From assembly GCA_013816405.1 (NCBI GenBank), contig JACDEL010000002.1, positions 20,325-84,324 of the forward strand: a stretch of 64,000 nt of DNA, written 5' to 3'. Below the pieces are notes generated by a model. It was given only the letters and a program-made list of their open reading frames with translations, was not told the origin of the DNA and searched no databases. This stretch comes from Chloroflexota bacterium. Its GTDB lineage: Bacteria > Chloroflexota > Limnocylindria > QHBO01. The position numbers were made by a program, and so were the translations under genes. This document shows positions 53,728 to 60,995 of the stretch, one piece after another (within the stretch, counting starts at the first letter, position 1; every line of letters starts with the position of its first letter).

Positions 53728-54221
53728 GCCACCCGGTCGCCGAGGAGCGACCCGTCGAGCACGGCGACGCCCTCAACCTGATCCGGACCGCAATCGCCGA
53801 GGCCCCTGGCACGGAGGCTGCCGCGCAGCGTGCCGTGGAGCTCCTCCACGGCCGCTTCGCGCATTACGACTGGGTCGGCATCTACTGGCTCGCCCCCAAC
53901 GGCACCGAGCTGGTGCTGGGACCATGGATCGGTCCGGAGGCGACCGAGCACACCCGCATTCCGGTGGGTGTCGGGATCTGTGGAGCGGCCGCGGCATCGG
54001 GCCAGACCGTAATCGTCGACGACGTCGACGCGGATCCGCGTTACCTCGCCTGCTTCAGCACCACGCGCAGCGAGATCGTGGTCCCCATCTTCGCCGATGG
54101 CCAGGTGACCGGCGAGATCGACATCGACGGCTCGGACCTGGCCGCCTACGACCAGACCGATGCGATCTTCCTGGAGGAGATCGCCGCGCTTCTGGCTCCC
54201 CTTCGGCCGAGGGACGCCTAG
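53724..54221 (+). CDS. GAF-domain protein, free-methionine-(R)-sulfoxide reductase-like
   Basis: A 165-residue single GAF domain. It resembles fRMsr (YebR) enzymes in VGIYWLAPNGTELVLGPWIG, GICGAAAASGQTVIVDDV and TRSEIVVPIF. Cysteines occur in GICG and YLACFS, two of the three positions used by the reductase, so activity is plausible but not assured. The GTG start is coupled to the HxlR stop. A redox-linked role with HxlR is an inference. Confidence 0.78.
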   Translation: MSHPVAEERPVEHGDALNLIRTAIAEAPGTEAAAQRAVELLHGRFAHYDWVGIYWLAPNGTELVLGPWIGPEATEHTRIPVGVGICGAAAASGQTVIVDDVDADPRYLACFSTTRSEIVVPIFADGQVTGEIDIDGSDLAAYDQTDAIFLEEIAALLAPLRPRDA

Positions 54222-54250
54222 CCGCGTAACCCGCGGCGTATCGAAGATGA

Positions 54251-54775
54251 ATGGCCACCGCTGAGGACTCGCGCGTCCGCTTCGAAGCTATCTACGACGA
54301 GCACGTCACGCTCATTCATCGGTTCATCTATGCGCGCGTCGGCAACCGCCCCGATGCGGAGGACCTGACCGGGCAGGTCTTCATGCGCGCCGTCGAGCAG
54401 CTCGACATTGACCGCCCGGCGCCGCAGATCTCCGCCTGGCTGTATCGCGTCGCCCAGAACGCTGTGGCCGACTATTGGCGCGCCTTCTACCGGCTGCCGC
54501 AGATCGGGGCCGAGCAGGTGGCCGGCGCATGGGAGCCGGTCATGCCCCAGCCGGATCCGCATGCCGATGCCGATGCCGACCGCGCCTCGACCGCGGTGCG
54601 CCGCCTGCTGGCACGGCTCCCGGAGCAGTACGCGCGGGTGCTTGAGCTGCGCTTCCTGCATCGACTGTCAGTCGCCGAGACGGCCGGCCAGATGGGCATC
54701 AGCCACGGCAACGCCAAGGTCCTGCAATACCGCGCCCTGCGCAAGGCCGCGCTCCTGGTCGAGACCGATGGCTGA
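54251..54775 (+). CDS. ECF-family RNA polymerase sigma factor
   Basis: A 174-residue sigma factor with region 2 at about 10-80 (DAEDLTGQVFMRAVEQL) and region 4 at about 115-168 (RLSVAETAGQMGISHGNAKVLQYRALRKA). It overlaps the following Rieske gene by 8 nt, where a zinc-finger anti-sigma would normally be. No membrane anti-sigma is adjacent, so its control probably involves that Rieske protein. Confidence 0.93.
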   Translation: MATAEDSRVRFEAIYDEHVTLIHRFIYARVGNRPDAEDLTGQVFMRAVEQLDIDRPAPQISAWLYRVAQNAVADYWRAFYRLPQIGAEQVAGAWEPVMPQPDPHADADADRASTAVRRLLARLPEQYARVLELRFLHRLSVAETAGQMGISHGNAKVLQYRALRKAALLVETDG

Positions 54776-55541
54776 CGACCGCAACCAGGCGCCGGAGGCG
54801 CTCGACCGCTTCATCGACACCCTGCTCGAGGGTGAACGCCCCGCGCCCGATGGGGTTGTCGGCGAAGAGGCGCCGATGGCACGCCTGGCCGCCGAGCTTG
54901 CTGCCGCAGGAGACCCGACCCGTGGCGTGCCCGATCCGGCATTCGTCGAGCAGCTGCGGCTGCGCATGCGCGATGCGGACGCGGGAATTGCCTCGGTTCA
55001 GGGCTGGACGCTTCCGGTGGGTGCTCAGCTCCATCGCATCCGGCTGACACGACGCGATCTGTTGCGCGTCGGCCTTGGAGCCGCCGCGGGACTGGCGGCA
55101 GGGGCCGGCGCCATCTCGGTGCTGCGACCGCCCCCGCGCGCACCGCTGAGCGGCAACGAACGCCCGCTGGTGCGCGACGGTGAGTGGGTCGCGGTCGCCA
55201 CGCTGGCCGACCTGCCGGAGGGTGCCGCGGTTCGATTCAGCACGGTGGCCTTCGACGGCTACGTCGTGAACGACGCGGGGACGATCCGGGCCTTGAGCTC
55301 CGTCTGCACCCATATGGGCTGCACGCTCTCCTATCGGCCACAGTGGCGGGACCTGCGCTGCCCCTGCCACGGCGCCAGCTTCAACCTGTCAGGGGAGCTC
55401 GCCAACGGGAGCGAGGGGCGGTCGTCGGGCAGTGGGTATCGCGGCGATGCGCAGGCCTACCCGATCGACCTGCCGCCGCTGGTGCGACCCGAGGTCAAGG
55501 TCTCGGGCGAGACCGTGCTGGTCTGGACTGCGAAGGCCTAG
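54768..55541 (+). CDS. Rieske [2Fe-2S] protein with anti-sigma-like N-terminal region
   Basis: A 257-residue protein. Residues 1-90 are a soluble, helical region facing the cytoplasm. A Tat-like TRRDLLRVG (94-102) and one helix (about 100-118) follow, then a Rieske domain outside. The cluster ligands are C180 and H182 (CTHMGC) and C198 and H201 (CPCHGASF), with C185 and C200 as the usual disulfide pair. The N-terminal part occupies the place of an anti-sigma domain and the gene is coupled to the sigma factor by an 8-nt overlap, suggesting redox-controlled sigma release. No cytochrome b gene is nearby, so a bc1 role is less likely. Confidence 0.82.
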   Translation: MADDRNQAPEALDRFIDTLLEGERPAPDGVVGEEAPMARLAAELAAAGDPTRGVPDPAFVEQLRLRMRDADAGIASVQGWTLPVGAQLHRIRLTRRDLLRVGLGAAAGLAAGAGAISVLRPPPRAPLSGNERPLVRDGEWVAVATLADLPEGAAVRFSTVAFDGYVVNDAGTIRALSSVCTHMGCTLSYRPQWRDLRCPCHGASFNLSGELANGSEGRSSGSGYRGDAQAYPIDLPPLVRPEVKVSGETVLVWTAKA

Positions 55542-55744
55542 CCGGTCACCAGCTGGAGCAGGTAGCCGATGATGTACGGCACCGCGAGCGCCACCACCAC
55601 GGTCGTCAACGCCAGCCCGATGTAGAGCAGGTAGCGAAGGTTCGGAGGCGCGGGCCGCTGAGGCGGCGGCGTGGTGCGCCGGGCGAGGTGCGACGGCCGG
55701 CGCGGCGGCTGGTGCTCGTACGCGTGCGGATGCGGCTCGCTCAT
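55538..55744 (-). CDS. Small single-helix membrane protein
   Basis: A 68-residue protein: a Pro/His/Arg-rich N-terminus (about 1-37) followed by one hydrophobic helix (about 38-65) ending LLQLVTG. No family recognised. It overlaps the Rieske gene tail by 4 nt and lies 8 nt after the transketolase-like gene starts its 3' end region, on the same strand and upstream of it in transcription order being unclear. Function unknown. Confidence 0.5.
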   Translation of the reverse strand: MSEPHPHAYEHQPPRRPSHLARRTTPPPQRPAPPNLRYLLYIGLALTTVVVALAVPYIIGYLLQLVTG

Positions 55745-55752
55745 GTGCTGCC

Positions 55753-58122
55753 TCAGCCTAGCCGCTCGACGCCGGCCACGATCTCTCGAAGTCGCGCATG
55801 TCGGGCTTCACGATCCGCGGCGTAGCGCTCGATCGCGTCGAGGATGTGGCCCGGCCCCAGGTGGGCCTCGTCCATCACCTCGTCGACCGTGCCGCCGGTC
55901 CGCCATCGATTGTCCCAATCCGATGCCAGCGAGTACTCCTTCGCGATCGGCCCCTCGACGAAATCGGTCATCAGCTTGAACGCGCGGTTGGTGATGCCCA
56001 TGCCGCTCCACTTGTCCGAGGCGGAGCAGATGCCGTCGCGGTACGCCTCGTCCTGCCGTCGGAAGAGCTGCGGCGAGATGCAGGCCACGATCCGCACGTT
56101 GATGCCGCGCTTGTCCAGCTCCGGCAGCGCCTTCACCACGTTGGCGGTCGTGACCGTCCCCTGCACGTAGACCGTTCCGGCAGATGGCGTGCCGGCAGCC
56201 ACATCCCGGATCAGGTACGCCCCGCGCGCCGCCTCGAAGTGCGAGGCCATGCCGAGCGCCGCGCGATCGGGGATGTCGACGGTGGGACGGGTGAGGTGCA
56301 GGGCGACGATCGGCACATCGGTCGCCAGGGCAGCCGCCAGGACCACCGGCACTTCGTTGTGTTCCCAGGGATGCAGGTCGATGACGTGTCCCTCGGGGAA
56401 TAGCTGGGTGACGCCGGTCTCGTAGATCCCGAAGTGGGTGCGCGAGTCCTCGGCGGTCTCGGGCCCGGAGTGTCCCGCCACCCAGATCACCTTGCCGACC
56501 TTCAGCTCGCAGTCCTGGGCGAGCTGGCTGAAGAGGCGCATCGGCCCGTACTTCAGGTACGAGAACGAGCCGTACGTCGAGCAGGCGGCCCAGAACCCGT
56601 TGAAGGAGGCCATCGGATCATCCGCCAGGTTGACGGTGGCGATCCCGACCGTCACACCCGAGTTCGTGAACTCAGTGATCTGCTGCGGCAGCAGCGCGCC
56701 GCGCGGGTTGGTATCGCGCTGGTACCAGCCCCAGCCGGGCATCTCGCCGAAGTCCTTGGCAAAGCCAGCGATGTTGGTCGACTCGGCCAGGTCGGCGGAG
56801 CAGACGATGAAGAGCGGCCGCCCGTACTCGGCCTTGGCGTAGGCATTGACCCATGAGCCCCAGGTCGCCAGCGCGGCGCGGTTGGGAGCCTTGTCGCCGG
56901 GCTGCTTCCACATCTCCGGCGGGTAGGCGTGGACGTCCGTCAGCCGCTTGTCGCTGAAGATCTCTGCGCCGCGCCCGCCCAGGTTGAAGCCCTCGATGTG
57001 GTCCGGCACGAGTCCCGCCACCTCGACCAGGCGATCGCTGATGGCATCGACGAGCTCGGTGTTGGCTCGCAGGACGCCCATCGCCACGCCGAAGTTGTGG
57101 CGCGCCTGGGCCTTTTGCTCCTTCGCGTCGGCGGGTGCCGGCTCGTCGACACCGGCGTACTCGACGCCATGGCGCGCCATGAACTCCTTGCGCACCGCCC
57201 AGAACTCGGGCGAGTTCATGAGGTGGGGGGTGCCGTGACTCTTGTTGTCGTACTTGCCGTAGCCGCGTCCCTTGCGGGTCTTGAACCACGCGACCGACGG
57301 GACCCGATCCGGATTCTCGCCCCGCGCCGCCTCCAGAACCGCGCGGGTCACCGGGCCCCACTCCGAGCCCTCCATGGTCCCGGTCACCCGCCAGGAGTAG
57401 GCGTCAAACCAGGTCTCGGGGGTACCCGGCACCACGCTCGAGACCGCGGGGTCGTCGATCCCGTAGTCGTTCCAGTCGAGCAGGAAGACCAGGTTGTTGA
57501 GCCCCAGTCCCCAGGCCGAATTGCGCGTCTCGTGACTGGCGCCTGGGGTCAGGCCACCCTCGCCCTCGACCACGAAGACCTTGACCTCTTCCGCGCCGGC
57601 GAGCTTGAGCGCAACCGCTTCCCCGGCCGAGGGCGGCATGCCGTGCCCAGACGGGCCAGTGTTGAACTTCAGGAAGAGGGTCTTGCCCTCCATCTCGGCG
57701 TGGCCCGGCAGCCCGCCGCGGCGCCGCAGCTTGAGGAGGTCCTCCCAGGTGAGCGCCCAGCGACCGTCGTCGGGGAATTGGAAGTCAGAGTTGGGATCGC
57801 GTTCGGCACGGGCGCGCAGGGTTTCGTTGAGGACCGCCAGGGTCGCGTAGATAAGCGGGACGGTGTGGCCGGCGGAGAGGATGAACCGATCCCCGAAGGG
57901 CCGCCACGGCCTGCGGATGTCCCAGTGCATGGCGCCGGAGAGGAGGAGCGACAGAAACAGGTGGACCTTCGAGCGCGAGCCGCCGGGGTGGCCGCTCTGC
58001 CGGTAGTTCAGTGCCAGGTCGATCGTTTCGTCAATGATCTCCCGCAGTCCGTCCCACCGCGCGAACTCCGGCACCGCCTCGTCATAGAGGCGGTCAGCCG
58101 TCCGTTGCTGGATGGTCGTCAT
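55753..58122 (-). CDS. Transketolase-like thiamine-diphosphate enzyme, long form
   Basis: A 789-residue ThDP enzyme of the transketolase type, moving two-carbon units between sugar phosphates. Visible family segments are SGHPGGSRSKVHLFLSLLL, FILSAGHTVPLIYATL, GPSGHGMPPSAGEAVALK and LNNLVFLLDWNDYGIDD. In the Mg-ThDP motif the usual GDG is GEG (187-189), with N218 following. It is about 120 residues longer than common transketolases and resembles neither phosphoketolase nor E1 closely. The ATG is 8 nt beyond the aminotransferase stop, so the two form an operon. Confidence 0.82.
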   Translation of the reverse strand: MTTIQQRTADRLYDEAVPEFARWDGLREIIDETIDLALNYRQSGHPGGSRSKVHLFLSLLLSGAMHWDIRRPWRPFGDRFILSAGHTVPLIYATLAVLNETLRARAERDPNSDFQFPDDGRWALTWEDLLKLRRRGGLPGHAEMEGKTLFLKFNTGPSGHGMPPSAGEAVALKLAGAEEVKVFVVEGEGGLTPGASHETRNSAWGLGLNNLVFLLDWNDYGIDDPAVSSVVPGTPETWFDAYSWRVTGTMEGSEWGPVTRAVLEAARGENPDRVPSVAWFKTRKGRGYGKYDNKSHGTPHLMNSPEFWAVRKEFMARHGVEYAGVDEPAPADAKEQKAQARHNFGVAMGVLRANTELVDAISDRLVEVAGLVPDHIEGFNLGGRGAEIFSDKRLTDVHAYPPEMWKQPGDKAPNRAALATWGSWVNAYAKAEYGRPLFIVCSADLAESTNIAGFAKDFGEMPGWGWYQRDTNPRGALLPQQITEFTNSGVTVGIATVNLADDPMASFNGFWAACSTYGSFSYLKYGPMRLFSQLAQDCELKVGKVIWVAGHSGPETAEDSRTHFGIYETGVTQLFPEGHVIDLHPWEHNEVPVVLAAALATDVPIVALHLTRPTVDIPDRAALGMASHFEAARGAYLIRDVAAGTPSAGTVYVQGTVTTANVVKALPELDKRGINVRIVACISPQLFRRQDEAYRDGICSASDKWSGMGITNRAFKLMTDFVEGPIAKEYSLASDWDNRWRTGGTVDEVMDEAHLGPGHILDAIERYAADREARHARLREIVAGVERLG

Positions 58123-58130
58123 CGGCTTGG

Positions 58131-59330
58131 CTAGGCCGATGCGCCGACGAGCTCGCCGGTCCGCTCGAGCTTCGCCAGCGACTCGCCGACCCGCTCCAAC
58201 GCGGCGGTGATCTTCTCGCGCGAGTTGGCATAGCTGAAGCGCAGGTAACCCTCGCCGTGGCTGCCGAAGGCCGTGCCCGAGAGCCCGCACACGCCAGCGT
58301 CGTAGAGGAGGTGGTCCGCGATCTCGTTGCTGCTGCGGCCGAAGGAGCTCATGTTGGGGAATGCGTAGAAGGCTCCGTGGGGCATGACGCAGCTGACGCC
58401 GGGGATGGCGTTGAACCCGTCCACGATCAGCGAGCGGCGCGCGATGAACTCGGCGCGCATGGCATGGGCGGCGTCCTGCGGGCCGGTCAGGGCGGCGACG
58501 GCGCCGGCCTGGGCGAAGGCGTTCGTGCCGCTCACCGAGTTGATCACGAGTGCCGAGAACGCCGGCATGAGCCAGGTCGGCACGATCCCGTAGCCGAGCC
58601 GCCAACCGGTCATGGCGAACGTCTTGCTGAAGCCATCGAGCGTAATCGTCCGCTCCGTCATGCCGGGCAGCGTGGCGATGGAGAGCGGCTCGCCCTCGTA
58701 CTGGAGCCGGCCGTAGATCTCATCGGCCAGGACGACCAGCTCGTACTCGACGGCGATCCGCGCGATCTCGCGCACGTCCTCCCCGGTAAGGATCGAGCCG
58801 GTTGGGTTGTGCGGCGAGTTGGTGACGATCATCCGGGTCCTGTCGGTCACCAGGGAGGCCACCTCGCCGACGTCCATCCGGAAGTCGTTGGACTCGCGCA
58901 GCGGCGCCGGCACAGCAACCCCGCCGACGTATCGGGCCATGCTCTCGTAGATCGGAAAACCGGGGTTGGGGTAGATGACCTCGTCGCCCTCGTTGATGAG
59001 GGCAAGCATCGCGTAGAACATGATCGGTTTTGCACCGGGGGTGACGACCACTTGGTCAGCGGTCGCCTCGATCCCCTTCCAGTGCTTGACGTCCGCGGCA
59101 ATGGCCGCGCGCAGCGGTGCAATGCCGGGGGCCGGCGGGTAGTGCGTCATCTTCTCGTCGAGGAGAGCGTGGATCGCCGCTTCGCTCACGTGGCGCGGGG
59201 TGTCGAAGTCCGGCTCGCCGATCTCCAGGTGGATCACGTCGCGGCCAGTCGCCTCCAGGGCCCGGGCGCGCGCCGCTGCCTCGAAGGCGGTCTCGGTCCC
59301 GATCCGCTCCATGCGGTCAGCAAGCTTCAC
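58131..59330 (-). CDS. PLP-dependent class I/II aminotransferase
   Basis: A 399-residue aspartate-aminotransferase-fold enzyme. Substrate and cofactor motifs include EIGEPDFDTP, TNSPHNPTGSIL, VLADEIYGRLQYEG and the PLP lysine in DGFSKTFAMTGWRLGY. The C-terminal arginine is in YLRFSYANS. Amino donor and acceptor are not readable. It is the first gene of a unit with the transketolase-like gene and is divergent from the iron-sulfur assembly gene. Confidence 0.93.
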   Translation of the reverse strand: MKLADRMERIGTETAFEAAARARALEATGRDVIHLEIGEPDFDTPRHVSEAAIHALLDEKMTHYPPAPGIAPLRAAIAADVKHWKGIEATADQVVVTPGAKPIMFYAMLALINEGDEVIYPNPGFPIYESMARYVGGVAVPAPLRESNDFRMDVGEVASLVTDRTRMIVTNSPHNPTGSILTGEDVREIARIAVEYELVVLADEIYGRLQYEGEPLSIATLPGMTERTITLDGFSKTFAMTGWRLGYGIVPTWLMPAFSALVINSVSGTNAFAQAGAVAALTGPQDAAHAMRAEFIARRSLIVDGFNAIPGVSCVMPHGAFYAFPNMSSFGRSSNEIADHLLYDAGVCGLSGTAFGSHGEGYLRFSYANSREKITAALERVGESLAKLERTGELVGASA

Positions 59331-59403
59331 GCGTCATGCCTCGCTGTAAGGTGGGGGATGAGTGTACCGATCGGGCCATTGCGGAGTTGACAGGCACCGC
59401 TGC

Positions 59404-59409
59404 TATACT
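59404..59409 (+). promoter_or_regulatory. Candidate -10 box for the HesB/IscA-type gene
   Basis: TATACT, 60 nt before the start codon. TTGACA lies only 11 nt upstream, too close to act as its -35; TTGCGG at 19-nt spacing is a weaker candidate. Tentative. Confidence 0.35.
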
Positions 59410-59469
59410 TTCCGAAGCGAACTTCCGAGCAACGCGGCGCACACCGCGCCAGAGGAGAAGACCGATCCC

Positions 59470-59901
59470 ATGACGATGACCGAATCGACCCCGCAGACAG
59501 CCCCATCGGCTCCGTCGGCCGCTCCCGCACCCGCCAGTGAGCTGCTTGTCAGCATGACCGACGCAGCCGCCGTCAAGGTGCAGGAGCTTCGCTCACGCGA
59601 AGGCAAGGCCGATGCAGCCCTACGCCTCTTCGTGAAGAGCGGCGGATGCTCGGGCTTCAGCTACGGCCTGGCGTTCGATGACAAGATCGCTGACGACGAC
59701 CGGGTCGAAGACCACGCCGGCGTGCCGATCGTGATCGACGCCTTCAGCGTCCAGCACGTCGCCGGCGCCGAGATCGACTACGTCGACTCGCTGATGGGCT
59801 CCGGCTTTGCGATCAACAACCCCAACGCGGTGAGCAGCTGCTCGTGTGGGCAGTCCTTCAACACCGATGGCTCCCCTGCCAAGGCAGGCGGCTGCCACTA
59901 G
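59470..59901 (+). CDS. HesB/IscA/ErpA-family iron-sulfur cluster carrier
   Basis: A 143-residue A-type carrier that passes [Fe-S] clusters to apoproteins. The three cluster cysteines are C60 (GGCSGFSYGL), C124 and C126 (SSCSCGQSF). An Ala/Pro-rich N-terminal 25 residues precede the domain, and an extra cysteine is near the end (GGCH). AGGAGA lies 12 nt before the ATG. No isc or suf operon is adjacent. The Rieske protein 4 kb away is a possible client. Confidence 0.93.
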   Translation: MTMTESTPQTAPSAPSAAPAPASELLVSMTDAAAVKVQELRSREGKADAALRLFVKSGGCSGFSYGLAFDDKIADDDRVEDHAGVPIVIDAFSVQHVAGAEIDYVDSLMGSGFAINNPNAVSSCSCGQSFNTDGSPAKAGGCH

Positions 59902-59921
59902 TCCCCTCCTCAGCGCCCAAC

Positions 59922-59950
59922 AGCCCCGGCCTCCAAGCCGGGGCTTCTTC
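59922..59950 (+). terminator. Intrinsic terminator after the HesB/IscA-type gene
   Basis: Perfect 9-bp stem AGCCCCGGC (59922-59930) with GCCGGGGCT (59937-59945), 6-nt loop, then TCTTC. Confidence 0.82.
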
Positions 59951-59965
59951 GTGTCCGCGGGTCCT

Positions 59966-59982
59966 TACCAATGACATTGGTA
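59966..59982. repeat. Palindrome TACCAAT-GAC-ATTGGTA, copy 1
   Basis: A perfect 7+7 inverted repeat. Followed by CAAC, which recurs (reversed) beside copy 3, giving 21 nt with one mismatch in inverted orientation. Lies between two convergent genes. Confidence 0.75.
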
Positions 59983-60047
59983 CAACTGCCGCTACATCCG
60001 AATTCTGCGGGTTTGAGGGGCCTCGGAGCCTGCCCCATACGTGGGCG

Positions 60048-60064
60048 CACCAACCACATTGGTA
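60048..60064. repeat. Palindrome-like CACCAAC-CAC-ATTGGTA, copy 2
   Basis: Right arm identical to copies 1 and 3, left arm with two changes. On the minus strand it shares CCTTACCAATG with the plus strand of copy 1. Confidence 0.62.
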
Positions 60065-60098
60065 AGGCGACGCATCAAGCAGCGCAATCGCGCTGTTG

Positions 60099-60115
60099 TA
60101 CCAATCTCATTGGTA
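60099..60115. repeat. Palindrome TACCAAT-CTC-ATTGGTA, copy 3
   Basis: Perfect 7+7 inverted repeat with the same 3-nt spacer size as copy 1, and preceded by GTTG, the complement of the CAAC that follows copy 1. The region 59951-60137 contains no supported gene. Confidence 0.75.
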
Positions 60116-60137
60116 TACGCGGCCTGACTCGCCCCCG

Positions 60138-60992
60138 CTAGTTCGAAGTGAGGGCCCAGACCTGGCGCGCGCCGGTCACGCCCTTCAGCTCGTGCGAGCC
60201 GCGGTCTGCGAAGCGCAGGTCTGCATCGGCCACCAGCTCATGGGTCGTGCCTGACAGCAGCACCTCGCCCGGTACCGCGAGAGCGGTGATCCGGCTGACG
60301 ATGTGGACAGCCACACCACGGATGTTGTCGGGGATCAGCTCAACCTCGCCGGTGTGCACTCCGCAGCGCAGGCGAAGACCGAGCCGAGCGGCCTCGGCGC
60401 TGATGGCCACGCCACATCGGACCGCGCGCTCGGCGCCGTCAAAAAGAGCGATCAGACCGTCGCCGGTGTTCGCGGCCACTCTCCCGCGGAACTTGTCGAT
60501 CTGGCGCCTGCTGACGGCATTGAGCTCGGCCAGCATCGAGCGCCACGCCGCGGGGCCGACCCGCTCGGCGGTCGCCGTCGAGTCAACGACATCGGTGCAG
60601 ACCAGCGTTGCCAGGATCCGTTCACTGCGCGAAGCGGCGGGCAGGGCGAAGGTGCGCATCCCGGCGAAGTCGTACTGGATCACCGGCTTGTCCCCAACCA
60701 CCCATGCGTCGTGCCCCGGCAGGATCTCGAACAACATCCCGGGGCTCACTTCCATCTCCAGTCCCTCGGGAGTGATGTAGTGCAGCGTCCCTTCGATGAT
60801 CAGGCCCAGGTGGTGGTATTCGCACCACTCCGTCTGGGCAATCGGCTTGACGTCCTTTGACCATTTCCAGCCGGGTTCGAAGGTGATCTTGCCAACCACG
60901 AAGTCGCCGAGGTTCCAGATGTCGGTGCGGCCGTGTGGAATGGTCCGCGTCTCGTCCGGCATGTCGAGTGACTTGCGCTGCATGCTGCCCAT
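60138..60992 (-). CDS. Cupin-class III nucleotide cyclase fusion
   Basis: A 284-residue fusion. Residues 1-115 form a single cupin barrel with metal-type histidines in EYHHLGLIIEGTLHYI and PGHDAW. Residues about 122-284 form a class III cyclase domain with metal aspartates D134 (CTDVVDSTA) and D178 (NTGDGLIALF) and GVHTGEV. The cupin would be the sensor for a small molecule or metal. It follows the aldolase gene by 3 nt and is the last gene of a minus-strand operon. cAMP versus cGMP is not settled. Confidence 0.85.
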   Translation of the reverse strand: MGSMQRKSLDMPDETRTIPHGRTDIWNLGDFVVGKITFEPGWKWSKDVKPIAQTEWCEYHHLGLIIEGTLHYITPEGLEMEVSPGMLFEILPGHDAWVVGDKPVIQYDFAGMRTFALPAASRSERILATLVCTDVVDSTATAERVGPAAWRSMLAELNAVSRRQIDKFRGRVAANTGDGLIALFDGAERAVRCGVAISAEAARLGLRLRCGVHTGEVELIPDNIRGVAVHIVSRITALAVPGEVLLSGTTHELVADADLRFADRGSHELKGVTGARQVWALTSN

Positions 60993-60995
60993 CGG

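Noticed and set aside
59396-59409. TTGACA and TATACT as a promoter before the HesB/IscA-type gene
   Set aside because: The spacing is 11 nt, too short for a sigma-70 promoter; only the TATACT is kept as a tentative -10.
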